Assembly: GCA_028871475.1 (NCBI GenBank)
Contig: JAGWMZ010000011.1
Span: forward strand, 62,001-126,000
Direction of reading: 5' to 3'
From: Sphingomonadales bacterium
GTDB lineage: Bacteria > Pseudomonadota > Alphaproteobacteria > Sphingomonadales > Sphingomonadaceae
DNA length: 64,000 nt
The position numbers were made by a program, and so were the translations under genes. The notes under the pieces are model-generated. The model made no database searches, was not told the DNA's origin, and worked only from the letters and a program-made list of their open reading frames with translations. Shown piece by piece: positions 20,390 through 28,957 of this stretch. The stretch's first letter is position 1; each line of letters starts with the position of its first letter.

Positions 20390-21100
20390 TTGATCGAAAC
20401 CGTCGCTGTCACTGGTTCCACCAACGCTGATCTTCTGGAAAGGTTGGCAGCAGGGGATCCGGTGGGCGACGGTTTCTGGCGTCTGGCTCTGCGGCAGACT
20501 GCGGGCAGAGGACGCCTTGGCCGGGCCTGGCAGGACGGCGCGGGCAATTTCATGGGGTCCACAGCCGTCACCTTGCGACAGGGTGACCCTCACGCCGGAT
20601 CGCTCGCCCTGGTGGCCGGTTTGGCGGTGGTGAGGGCCGTTGCCCCCTATGTGAGGGCCGCAGGGCCGGCGTTTCTCAAATGGCCCAATGATGTGATGGT
20701 GGATGGCGCGAAGCTCGCCGGCATTCTGCTGGAACGTCAGGGCGATGCGATTGTGGTGGGCATAGGGGTGAACCTTGCCCGCGCGCCCGATCTGGCTGAC
20801 AGGCGCACTTGTGCATTGGCCGATATTGGCGAACTGCCTGATCTTGGGGCCTTTGCCGAGCGGCTCGCGGAGGAATTTGCCGGGCAACTGGCCATGTGGC
20901 GCGGTTTCGGGCTTGCCGCGCTCATCACACGGTGGTTGACGGCGGCTCATCCTGTCGGCACGCCGCTGACCGTTACAGATGCCAGTTCGGGCAAGATCAG
21001 TGGCAGTTTTGCCGGGCTGGATGAGGCAGGGGCCTTGCGTCTTGCGATGGCAGACGGCACCACACGCATCATTCACGCTGGCGATGTCCACCTCGCCTGA
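20390..21100 (+). CDS. birA: Biotin--[acetyl-CoA-carboxylase] ligase
   Basis: Activates biotin with ATP and attaches it to the biotin carrier of acetyl-CoA carboxylase. The biotin/AMP loop is GRGRLGRAW and the catalytic-lysine region is [19 protein letters not shown]. At 236 residues it is the monofunctional form: the N-terminal DNA-binding domain of E. coli BirA is absent, so it cannot repress bio genes by that means. It starts at a TTG 7 bases after nuoN, and the gene probably belongs to the same transcript. Confidence 0.93.
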   Translation: MIETVAVTGSTNADLLERLAAGDPVGDGFWRLALRQTAGRGRLGRAWQDGAGNFMGSTAVTLRQGDPHAGSLALVAGLAVVRAVAPYVRAAGPAFLKWPNDVMVDGAKLAGILLERQGDAIVVGIGVNLARAPDLADRRTCALADIGELPDLGAFAERLAEEFAGQLAMWRGFGLAALITRWLTAAHPVGTPLTVTDASSGKISGSFAGLDEAGALRLAMADGTTRIIHAGDVHLA

Positions 21101-21126
21101 CGACACGCCTTGTGGGAGTTTCCAAG

Positions 21127-21906
21127 ATGCTGCTGGCCATCGATGTGGGCAACACCAATGTCGTCTTCGCCCTGTTCGATGGGCAGGTGATCAAGGCACG
21201 CTGGCGCATCGCCACCGATCCCCGCCGCACGGCGGATGAATATGCCGTCTGGCTGATGCAATTGCTCTCCATCGAGGGCTATGCGCGCGAGGTCGTGGGG
21301 CAGATCATCATCTCGACGGTCGTGCCGCGTGCGCTCCACAATCTTGAGGTGCTGGCGCAGAAATATTTCGACACCGCGCCTTTGGTTGCCGGGCAGGGCA
21401 AGGCCGCCTATGCTATCGACATTGATGTTGACGAACCCAAATCATTGGGGGCTGACCGCGCGGTCAATGCGATCGGCGCGCATGCCAAATATCCCGGCGA
21501 CCTCATCGTCGTCGATTTTGGTACGGCCACTACAATTGATGCCATTGATTTCAAAGGCGCCTACAAGGGCGGTGTCATCGCGCCAGGGCTTAATCTCTCG
21601 CTCGACGCGCTGGTCGGCAATACGGCGAAATTGCCGCGCATTGCCATTGCCCGTCCGGCGACCGACAATGTCATCGGCACCAACACCGAGGACCAGATGC
21701 TGATTGGCATCTATTGGGGCTATGTGGCCATGATGGAAGGGCTGATCGCCCGCATGCGCGAGCAGATCGGCCGCCCGGCCAGGGTCATCGCCACAGGAGG
21801 CCTCGCCGTGCTGTTCAATGGGCAACCGGGTCTCTTCGACGCGGTTGACCCTGATCTTACGCTTGACGGGCTGGCGCTGCTGGCCGCCCGCGCAGACCAA
21901 CGCTAA
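21127..21906 (+). CDS. coaX: Type III pantothenate kinase
   Basis: First step of coenzyme A synthesis: phosphorylates pantothenate. The ASKHA-fold signatures are present: [16 protein letters not shown] at the N-terminus, GADRAVNA in the middle, [13 protein letters not shown] and a terminal ATGGLA. At 259 residues it has the usual length. I chose the ATG at 21127 because GGGAG lies 9 bases upstream; a GTG at 21112 would add five residues before the core. It sits between birA and the RNase J gene. Confidence 0.94.
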   Translation: MLLAIDVGNTNVVFALFDGQVIKARWRIATDPRRTADEYAVWLMQLLSIEGYAREVVGQIIISTVVPRALHNLEVLAQKYFDTAPLVAGQGKAAYAIDIDVDEPKSLGADRAVNAIGAHAKYPGDLIVVDFGTATTIDAIDFKGAYKGGVIAPGLNLSLDALVGNTAKLPRIAIARPATDNVIGTNTEDQMLIGIYWGYVAMMEGLIARMREQIGRPARVIATGGLAVLFNGQPGLFDAVDPDLTLDGLALLAARADQR

Positions 21907-21917
21907 AGGATAAGACG

Positions 21918-23567
21918 CTGAAACCTGGACATGAATTGCTGTTTTGCGCGCTCGGAGGTTCGGGCGAGATTGGCATGAACGTCAACCTTTACGGGTGTGA
22001 CGGAAAATGGCTGATGGTCGATCTGGGCATGACGTTCAGCGGCAATGAATATCCCGGGGTGGATCTGGTCTTTGCCGACCTCGCCTTTATCGAGGAGCGC
22101 CGCAAGGATCTGCTGGGCATCGTGCTGACCCATGCCCATGAGGACCATATCGGCGCTGTCCCCTATTTCGCCGCCGATCTGGGCGTGCCGCTTTATGCCA
22201 CGCCCTTTACCGCCAAGCTGGTGGCGGCCAAGCTGGATGAGGCCGGTCTGCTCGATACGGTCGAATTGATCGAGATTGATCATCTCGACCGTTTCGCGAT
22301 TGGGCCTTTTGGCATTCGCTATGTACCGCTCGCCCATTCGATCGCCGAGGGCAATGCGCTGCTGATCGACACACCTTATGGCAATATTTTCCACACCGGC
22401 GACTGGAAGCTCGACGAGGAACCGCTGATCGGTCAGCCGGCAACGCCTGATCAATTGCGCGAGATTGGCGATGACGGCGTGTTGGCGCTGGTGTGCGACA
22501 GCACCAATGTTTTCAATCCCGAGGCTTCGGGCAGCGAGGGTGAGGTGGCCCGTGGGCTCGCCGCGGAAGTGGCCCGGCATAAGGGAAAGCGCGTGTTGGT
22601 CACGACCTTTGCCTCGAATGTGGCGCGTCTGCACACGCTGGGCAAGGTGGCCAAGGCGACCGGGCGCCAGCTTTGCGTATCGGGGCGTTCGCTCGACCGG
22701 ATCATCGCCAGCGCCAAGACTTGCGGTTACCTCAAGGAACTGCCGGACCTCATTGACGTGGACACGGCTATGGACCTGCCGCGCGGCGAGGTTCTCATTC
22801 TCGCCACGGGCGGGCAGGGGGAGCCGCGCGCGGCACTTGCCCGCATCGCGGATGACAACCACCCCATCAAGCTGGAAAAGGGCGATGTCGTGCTGTTCTC
22901 CAGCCGGCAGATCCCGGGCAATGAGATCGCCATCGGGCGTATCCAGAACCAGCTCGCCGCGCAGGGCGTGACGGTTGTCACGGACAGGCAGAGCTATATC
23001 CATGTCTCGGGCCATCCCGGGCGGCCCGAGCTGGAAAAGCTATATGACTGGCTGCGCCCCGACATTCTTGTGCCCGTCCACGGCGAGGTGCGCCACATGC
23101 GTGAGCAAGGGCGCGTGGGCAAGGCCAAGGGCATCCGTCATATCGTCAATCAGGTGAACGGTGATCTGGTGCGTCTGGCTCCGGGCCGTCCGGGCCGTTT
23201 CGATAGTGTGCAGAATGGGCGGCTCGTGCTGGATGGCGACATCATCGCGCCGGCCGATGGCGAAGCGGTGGTGATGCGCCGCCGCCTCGCCCATAGCGGT
23301 GTGGTGGTGGTGGCCCTTGCCGGCCATATCGGCGCGAAATCAGGCCGCGTTCGCGTCGAGGGCATCGGCCTGCCGCTGGTCGAGGACTATGATACATTCG
23401 TTGAGGAAGCGATCGGCGATGTGGTCAGGGCGATCGGCAAGCTCAAGGGCAAGGATGCCCGTGACAGCGATGCGATCAGCGAGGCGGCGCGTCTGGCTGC
23501 CCGCCGTGCGGCCTTGCGCTGGTGTGGCAAGAAGCCGCAGGTCAAGGTTTTGATGATGGAAGGATAA
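21918..23567 (+). CDS. rnj: Ribonuclease J
   Basis: Metallo-beta-lactamase/beta-CASP nuclease with endo- and 5'-3' exonuclease activity in RNA turnover and rRNA maturation. The zinc motif HAHEDHIGA, the HTGDWKLDE segment, the beta-CASP region (VTTFASNVARLHT, SSRQIPGNE) and the C-terminal VPVHGEVRHM are all visible. The start seems to be a CTG at 21918, with AAAGGA 7 bases upstream, giving the N-terminus M-KPGHELLF that I recall as common in the family. The alternative TTG at 21936 lacks a ribosome-binding site. Its stop is followed at once by the DUF1467 gene. Confidence 0.92.
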   Translation: MKPGHELLFCALGGSGEIGMNVNLYGCDGKWLMVDLGMTFSGNEYPGVDLVFADLAFIEERRKDLLGIVLTHAHEDHIGAVPYFAADLGVPLYATPFTAKLVAAKLDEAGLLDTVELIEIDHLDRFAIGPFGIRYVPLAHSIAEGNALLIDTPYGNIFHTGDWKLDEEPLIGQPATPDQLREIGDDGVLALVCDSTNVFNPEASGSEGEVARGLAAEVARHKGKRVLVTTFASNVARLHTLGKVAKATGRQLCVSGRSLDRIIASAKTCGYLKELPDLIDVDTAMDLPRGEVLILATGGQGEPRAALARIADDNHPIKLEKGDVVLFSSRQIPGNEIAIGRIQNQLAAQGVTVVTDRQSYIHVSGHPGRPELEKLYDWLRPDILVPVHGEVRHMREQGRVGKAKGIRHIVNQVNGDLVRLAPGRPGRFDSVQNGRLVLDGDIIAPADGEAVVMRRRLAHSGVVVVALAGHIGAKSGRVRVEGIGLPLVEDYDTFVEEAIGDVVRAIGKLKGKDARDSDAISEAARLAARRAALRWCGKKPQVKVLMMEG

Positions 23568-23571
23568 GCCT

Positions 23572-23862
23572 ATGCGTGTGGCGTCGAGTTTGGCCATCTA
23601 CCTGTTGTTCTGGGTGATGTCGGCGTTTCTGGTGATGCCGATCGGCATTCGCACGCATGAGGAAAAGGGGGAGCCGCTGGTGCCCGGCCAGTCGCGCAGC
23701 GCGCCGGCCAATTTCCGGCCGGGCAAGGTCGTCTTGCGAGCGACCCTGCTCTCTGCCGTCACCTTCGGCCTGTTCTACGCCAATCTCTACTATGGCTGGG
23801 TCTCGCTGGCGGATGTGAGCTTCGTCCATCCGCCAGCCTCTCTGGCCTCGGCGTCTTACTAG
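23572..23862 (+). CDS. DUF1467 family membrane protein
   Basis: A 96-residue protein with two predicted membrane helices (about residues 4-24 and 60-80) joined by a basic loop holding the conserved PIGIRTHEE. This matches the small alphaproteobacterial DUF1467 family of unknown function, often found near proS or rnj. The start codon lies 4 bases after the rnj stop, and AAGGA inside the rnj end serves as its ribosome-binding site. Its TAG shares the bases CTAG with the stop of the convergent gene. Confidence 0.88.
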   Translation: MRVASSLAIYLLFWVMSAFLVMPIGIRTHEEKGEPLVPGQSRSAPANFRPGKVVLRATLLSAVTFGLFYANLYYGWVSLADVSFVHPPASLASASY

Positions 23863-26327
23863 GAGCGCAAACGCTCGATCGCCTGAGCCAGCGCGACATA
23901 GAGCTTGCCGACATCGGAGGACAGCAGCGTCACGCCCAGCGCATGACCGTCACGCGTGGAGAGCAACTGGCGAAGCAGCGCCTCGAAATCGTGGATGTAG
24001 CGGTTCACTTCATCCGCGAAATGGGCGTCCCCCTCATAGGTGGCCAGCACCGAGCGCGCCTCGGCATTGTCGAGCAGCTTGACTGCGCGGCGCGTGAAAA
24101 TGCCTCGTTCACCGCGCAGATAGGCAGCCCAGGCTGTCTCGCCTACATCGGCGTCCAGCGCCTTGGCGATGTCGATCGCGCTGGAATTGAGCGTTTCGGT
24201 GATCAGCGCCACGCGGCGGGCGAAGTCATTGTCCACCTGTTCCTCGGCGCGCGCCCTGGCTTCGGACACGCGGCGTTCCAGATTGCCGGCCAGCTCGTCG
24301 ACCCGGCTCATCTGGCTGCGCAATTGCGATGCGGCCTCCTTGGCCAGGCCTGCCGCATGGGCGGCGGACTGTTCCAGATGGCCGGCGATTTCGGCGGTCT
24401 GGTTGCGCATCGCCCTTTCGATTGACGCAGCACTGTCCGTCCCCAGACGTGCCGCCAGGGCCGAAACGCGCTGTGCGCCTTCTTCCTCGATCACCGCCAC
24501 CGCGTTGCGGGCGGCGACGGTCAGCGTTTCGATGGCAGCGGTCAACTCGCCGCGCGCCTGTGCTGACAACTGCACTGTATCCTGCGCCATCACGGCCAGC
24601 GATGCGCGCAGCGATGCGAGCGCCTTGCCATGGTCATCCACCCGGTTGTCCAGCCCGTCATGCAGATCGCCAAGCGCCTGCGTTGCGGCGGCCAGACGGG
24701 CCTCGGCGGTGGCAACATGCTCAGCCAGCGCCTCGCCCTGACCGCGCGCGCTTGACATGGTCTGGCCCAGCGTGTCGATGCGGCTTGCGTAGATGCTCAG
24801 GCGCTCCTCGCTCTCGGCCAAGGCGCGGGGCAGTTCCTGCGCGCTGTAACGGGCGCTGGCCTGGATCAGTTCAAGCAGGCGAACGCTGCTGTCGGTCAGG
24901 CTGGCGACGCCCCGGTCGGCCTCTTTCAGCCCGCGCTCCATGGTTGCCATGCGCGCGGTCACCTCTTCCATGGCGCTGCGGTTGGCCTCACCCATGGCTG
25001 ACAGGTGCGTGTCGAGGGCTTCGAAACGGATGAGCGCATTTTGGCCAGCTTCGCTCAGCGCGCGTGCTTCGGCCAGACGGTCGACATTCTGGCGCATGCT
25101 GATCCGGTCGAATTCATCGAGTTGCGCGGTGATGCGCGCAAGGCTGGCCTGCCATTCGTTGTTCGCCGTGGTTTCAGCGTCCCGCAAGGCCCGTGCCACG
25201 GTGGTCGCCTCATCGCGCAGCCCGGAAAGGCGGGCACGCAGCGAGGTCAGGCTTTGTTCTTCCTCGCTGTCGAGCCTGGCCTGCGTTCCGGCAATTTCCT
25301 CGTTCAGCGTGGTGGCGCGGCGACGCAATGCGTCATGCGCGTCGCTCTCATGGCGTTCCAGATCCATGGCAAAGCCCTGCGACCGCTGTTCCAGCGCCTC
25401 GAACTGCCGCTCGATGGCCTGATCGAGCTGGCCCGAGCGGGCCTCCAGATCCTCCAGCGCGGCAGCGACCCGCTCGCGCAGGGTTTCGACCTGCCGCTCG
25501 CTGGCCATGCCGAACTCATTGAGCCGGTTGAGCCCGAAGACCATGTCGGTAAGGTGCGCCTGTGCCACGCGCCCGGCATTGCCAATGTTGCTCGTCACAT
25601 CCTTGGTGGCGCTGGCGATGACCGGCAGCTGCGCGCGCAATTGTTCCATATTGGAAAGCGCCGCTGTGCCCACCGTGCCAATCACGTCCAGCTTTTCAGC
25701 ATTGTCCTGAACCAGAGCGCTCAGCCTTTCGCTGTGCTGGCTCAAACGCTCAACACTTTGGCGGCCAAGCGAATCGAGATCACGCGCCTGTGCCGCGATA
25801 AATTCGCGCGCCAGGCTGAGTTCACGGTTCATGGCGATAAGCCGTTCCTCAAGAGCCAGCGTTTCGGCGCGCAAGGTACGCGCGGCATCGCCCATCCTGG
25901 TGGCCGAACGCGCGCCGCCCATCTGCATGGCAGACCAGACAAGGCCGATCAGCACCGCCGGCCCGCTCCATTGCGCGACCATGCCCAGTATGACGGAAGG
26001 TGCGGTGTCCACGCCCAGCATCGCCCGGTTGGCCCAGAGAAAGCCTGCGGTCCACAGCGTGGCAAGCAGGATCATGGCGGCCGGCATCAGCCAGCGTTTG
26101 TTGGGGGAGGCCGCTGCGTCCTGGCTCACCGGCTCTTCCTCCCGCCATCCCTCGGACTGTGCGGGCACGGGCGGGTACAGGCCGGCGTCATCCGACATGG
26201 CGCCGAAGGGAACAGGTTCATAATCCACCCCGCGCGACGGGTTCATATCGGCGATGTTCATTGTGCCCTGCGCCCCCTGATGGTCGCCCCGGCCAGTGGC
26301 GGACCCGCTATGTTTCGCAAATACCAT
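23859..26327 (-). CDS. Large membrane-anchored coiled-coil protein
   Basis: An 822-residue protein of unknown function. About 75 polar residues come first, then two hydrophobic helices (about 78-98 and 107-130), then some 580 residues of almost unbroken helix rich in Ala, Glu, Arg and Leu, as in long coiled coils. A different, compact C-terminal region of about 90 residues (from ETAWAAYLRGERGIF) looks globular. The layout suggests a cytoplasmic rod tied to the inner membrane, like proteins that organise the cell pole, division site or envelope. The start may be the ATG at 26327 or an internal ATG at 26261. It is divergent from the Hpt-like gene and convergent with DUF1467. No ATPase motif was found. 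Confidence 0.8.
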   Translation of the reverse strand: MVFAKHSGSATGRGDHQGAQGTMNIADMNPSRGVDYEPVPFGAMSDDAGLYPPVPAQSEGWREEEPVSQDAAASPNKRWLMPAAMILLATLWTAGFLWANRAMLGVDTAPSVILGMVAQWSGPAVLIGLVWSAMQMGGARSATRMGDAARTLRAETLALEERLIAMNRELSLAREFIAAQARDLDSLGRQSVERLSQHSERLSALVQDNAEKLDVIGTVGTAALSNMEQLRAQLPVIASATKDVTSNIGNAGRVAQAHLTDMVFGLNRLNEFGMASERQVETLRERVAAALEDLEARSGQLDQAIERQFEALEQRSQGFAMDLERHESDAHDALRRRATTLNEEIAGTQARLDSEEEQSLTSLRARLSGLRDEATTVARALRDAETTANNEWQASLARITAQLDEFDRISMRQNVDRLAEARALSEAGQNALIRFEALDTHLSAMGEANRSAMEEVTARMATMERGLKEADRGVASLTDSSVRLLELIQASARYSAQELPRALAESEERLSIYASRIDTLGQTMSSARGQGEALAEHVATAEARLAAATQALGDLHDGLDNRVDDHGKALASLRASLAVMAQDTVQLSAQARGELTAAIETLTVAARNAVAVIEEEGAQRVSALAARLGTDSAASIERAMRNQTAEIAGHLEQSAAHAAGLAKEAASQLRSQMSRVDELAGNLERRVSEARARAEEQVDNDFARRVALITETLNSSAIDIAKALDADVGETAWAAYLRGERGIFTRRAVKLLDNAEARSVLATYEGDAHFADEVNRYIHDFEALLRQLLSTRDGHALGVTLLSSDVGKLYVALAQAIERLRS

Positions 26328-26356
26328 AGCTTCACGATAGCATGAAAGACGCGGCG

Positions 26357-26371
26357 TTAAACTGCCCTTTA
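26357..26371 (+). promoter_or_regulatory. Possible CtrA-like site (TTAA-N7-TTTA)
   Basis: TTAA, seven bases, TTTA lies in the divergent region between the coiled-coil gene and the Hpt-like gene. It matches 7 of 8 bases of the alphaproteobacterial CtrA site TTAA-N7-TTAA. One such match alone could be chance. Confidence 0.25.
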
Positions 26372-26395
26372 CGGTTGCGCCTTATAAAACCGGCC

Positions 26396-26698
26396 ATGGT
26401 CTATGAAGCCGGAGCCCTTGATGCGACACTCGCAGCCGCTGCCGGCGATGATCAGGCGCTGTTTCTCGAACTGCGCGCCGCGTTTCTGGAAAGCCTGAAC
26501 CGCCAGATCGACCTGCTTCGCCGCGCGCGCTGTGATGCCAATTGGGAGATCGCGGCGCTGCGTCTGCGCGGCCTTGGCTCCAGCTTTCAGGCCTGGCCGC
26601 TGATCGCTCTGGCCGAAGATGCCCTCAAGGCAGCGCCGGGCGAGCCCGTCGTCATCCGCAAGCTGCAGGCCTTTGCCGAGGACTTCGCGGCCGGCTGA
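26396..26698 (+). CDS. Hpt-like domain protein without the phosphoacceptor histidine
   Basis: A 100-residue helical protein that lines up with histidine phosphotransfer domains. The usual AAHTLKGSSANLGA is AALRLRGLGSSFQA here, so the phosphoacceptor His is Leu55 and the following Lys is Arg58. The surrounding helix pattern (LFLELRAAFLES, LIALAEDAL) is kept. It should therefore bind response-regulator or kinase partners without passing phosphate. I chose the ATG at 26396; an in-frame ATG at 26342 would add 18 poorly fitting residues. The family assignment is by eye only. Confidence 0.65.
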   Translation: MVYEAGALDATLAAAAGDDQALFLELRAAFLESLNRQIDLLRRARCDANWEIAALRLRGLGSSFQAWPLIALAEDALKAAPGEPVVIRKLQAFAEDFAAG

Positions 26699-26809
26699 TG
26701 GCGTAACCCTGCAACTTTAAAGCCGATGGTTATCTTCTTGGCAGGTTGCCTGCCCTCCTTTACAAGCCTTGGGTCCTGTTTCCGGGGTTGAATTGAGGGG
26801 AGAGACGGG

Positions 26810-28024
26810 CTGCGTATCGCCTTGTTATCACTGATGGAGCCGACGGCGGGAGACGCCGGGGCACCGCGCGTTGGCGCCTTGCGGGTGGGGGGCTTGTCGC
26901 TTGTGCGGCATCAGTTGAACGTCGCGCTGGCGCTGGGGTGTGAGCGCGTGATTTGCGTCACCGGCGCGCAGGAACCCGAAATGCCTGTGCTGCGCGATGC
27001 GGCGGAAGCGGCCGGAGCGAGCTTTCATCCTGTGCCGGGCGTTCGCGGGATGCTGGGGCTGGTGTCGGTCGCCGATGAGGTGATTGCCTTTGCCGAGGGG
27101 CTTCTGGTCTGGCCCGATGCGATCCTGCCCCTGCTGGAAGGCGGGCCTTGCGTGCTGGCCCAACCGGTTGATCGGGGGTTGGAGTATGGGTTTGAACGGC
27201 TCGACCTCCATCATGCGGCAGCCGGGGCGTTTCGCGTTCCGGGCCGCTTGATCGAGCGGCTTGCGCCGCTGCCCGACGATGCCGATCCTTTTTCCATTCT
27301 CCAGCGTGTCGGCCTGCAATCCGGCGTTCCGCAGGTTCAGCTTCCGGCCGAAGCGCTGGAAGGCGGGCGTTGGCAACTGGTACGCCGTGAGGAGGATGCT
27401 CATCGCGCGGAAGCTGCATGGTTCCGCATGCACACCAGCGATGGCGGGGCGGTTGGTCCCTCGGAGGGGCTGGCGCTTCATGCTGTGCGGGCACTGGGCC
27501 CGGCGCTGCTCCATGCCGGCAGCGGCGCGGCGGTGGTGGCGTTGGCTGGGTTGGTTCTGGCGGGTCTGGCGCTGGTCTCGGGGTGGTTTGCCTTCTCGAC
27601 GGTGGCGCTGCTGTGTGCGGCGGTGGCATGGGTGCTGTTTCTGGGCGCCTCGCTGTTTCGCCGGGTCGAGCGTCGTTCCCCTCCTGCGCCACGGCCGCCA
27701 TCGGCGGCGCTTCGCACCTATGGCTGGGTGTTTGACGGGCTGCTGGCGCTGGTGCTGATCTGGAACGAGACGGCCAGGGTCGGGCAAGGCTGGCAACATC
27801 GCGCCTTTGCGCCGCTTGTCCTGCTCGGGCTGATGCGTCTTGTGCCAAGGCTGCTGTCGGGCAAGCGCGCCGCCTGGATGGAGGACCGCGCCATCATTGC
27901 TGTGCTGCTGGCAGCCGGTTCGCTGGCGGGCTGGATGGATGAGGCGATCCTGGTGCTTGTCGCGGCCTATCTGGCGGCAGGCTTGCAAGCTGTGCGCGGG
28001 CCGCTACAGCTAACACCACTTTAA
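26810..28024 (+). CDS. Membrane protein with a nucleotidyltransferase-like N-terminal domain
   Basis: The first roughly 200 residues look like a Rossmann-type nucleotidyltransferase (GALRVGGLSLVRHQ, ALALGCERVICVTG), but the usual glycine-rich GxGxRM loop is missing, so activity is doubtful. The C-terminal half has about five membrane helices. It faintly recalls fused nucleotidyltransferase/CDP-alcohol transferases, though I see no CDP-alcohol signature. The start is probably CTG at 26810, with GAGGGGAG 7 bases upstream; the TTG at 26822 and ATG at 26834 are too far from it, and an in-frame stop at 26789 rules out anything earlier with a site. The gene lies between the Hpt-like gene and the helical unknown. 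Confidence 0.65.
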   Translation: MRIALLSLMEPTAGDAGAPRVGALRVGGLSLVRHQLNVALALGCERVICVTGAQEPEMPVLRDAAEAAGASFHPVPGVRGMLGLVSVADEVIAFAEGLLVWPDAILPLLEGGPCVLAQPVDRGLEYGFERLDLHHAAAGAFRVPGRLIERLAPLPDDADPFSILQRVGLQSGVPQVQLPAEALEGGRWQLVRREEDAHRAEAAWFRMHTSDGGAVGPSEGLALHAVRALGPALLHAGSGAAVVALAGLVLAGLALVSGWFAFSTVALLCAAVAWVLFLGASLFRRVERRSPPAPRPPSAALRTYGWVFDGLLALVLIWNETARVGQGWQHRAFAPLVLLGLMRLVPRLLSGKRAAWMEDRAIIAVLLAAGSLAGWMDEAILVLVAAYLAAGLQAVRGPLQLTPL

Positions 28025-28025
28025 C
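28010..28025 (+). promoter_or_regulatory. Possible CtrA-like site (CTAA-N7-TTAAC)
   Basis: CTAA, seven bases, TTAAC sits 23 bases before the next start codon and overlaps the end of the preceding gene. It differs by one base from the CtrA consensus TTAA-N7-TTAAC. It would fit a cell-cycle promoter for the two genes that follow. Confidence 0.3.
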
Positions 28026-28048
28026 CCTGCACGGGGTAAGTCAAAGCC

Positions 28049-28954
28049 ATGCAATCGGCGCCAGCAGACTTTCAGGACTCTGTCGAATCGACCCTGTGCG
28101 CCGGTTTGGCGCGGGGCGATGGCGTGTTGGGCGGTGTCGGCGCGGTGCTGCGCCATATGCTGGTCGCCGATGATCAGGATTATTTTGCCGACGATATTCT
28201 CGCTACCCTGCGGGGCATGATCGCGGATGTCGCACGGCAACTGGCAGGCGAGCGCGGCCACGGCGAGGCCCTGCTGCCGGCGTTGCTCGAAGTGCCGGGC
28301 CTTATTGCCTGCGCTCATGCACTGGCGGTGGAGGGGCAATTGACCCGGCGCCTGCGCGAGACGCAGGGGCTTGACCCGGTGCTCTCCCCGCTTCTGCAGG
28401 CGCTGATCGCCTCGCCCAGCGCGGAGGTGGCGGCCCTGGCCATGCAGGTGCTGGCCGCGCAGGCACGATTCATGCAGCAACAGCGGCGGATGCAGTGGCC
28501 CTTGATGGAACTGCCCGCCGAATTGCTGCACGGCGCGCTGCATGTCCTCCATGGTGACGGCATGGTAGCGGGGGACCGCGCGCTTCGCCTGCGCGATGGC
28601 TATGACGAGGGCGCCACGCGGTCGAGCCTGCTCGCCCGGCTGACGGCGCAGATGGGGCCGGGCAGCCTTGCCGCGCTGGAACTCGCGCATGCCGGTGTGG
28701 CGCTGTTTGCCACCGCTTTGGCCGGGGCGGGCGAGCAAAGCCGTGATCAGGCGCTGCTGTCGATGCTGTCGCGCCATGCCGAAAGGCTGGCTCTGGGGCT
28801 TCGCGCGGGGGGCTTGCCGGTCGGCGGGGTCGAGGCGGTGCTGCTGCAACTCCATCCCGGCATGGCGCCGATCGCCGGACTGGGGCGGCTCGATCCTGAG
28901 CGGGCGCTGCGTCTGCTGCGCCATCCGGCACCGTTCAGCGGTGAGGTGGACTAG
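28049..28954 (+). CDS. Uncharacterised helical protein upstream of a kinase homologue
   Basis: A 301-residue soluble protein, almost entirely helical by composition (Ala, Leu, Gly, Arg), without signal peptide, membrane helix or a motif that I recognise. Repeating helix pairs such as SPLLQALIASPSAEV recall the loosely defined DUF2336-like alpha repeats of alphaproteobacteria, but this is a guess. It ends 3 bases before the kinase-like gene, so the two are almost surely cotranscribed and may work together. Confidence 0.6.
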   Translation: MQSAPADFQDSVESTLCAGLARGDGVLGGVGAVLRHMLVADDQDYFADDILATLRGMIADVARQLAGERGHGEALLPALLEVPGLIACAHALAVEGQLTRRLRETQGLDPVLSPLLQALIASPSAEVAALAMQVLAAQARFMQQQRRMQWPLMELPAELLHGALHVLHGDGMVAGDRALRLRDGYDEGATRSSLLARLTAQMGPGSLAALELAHAGVALFATALAGAGEQSRDQALLSMLSRHAERLALGLRAGGLPVGGVEAVLLQLHPGMAPIAGLGRLDPERALRLLRHPAPFSGEVD

Positions 28955-28957
28955 GCC

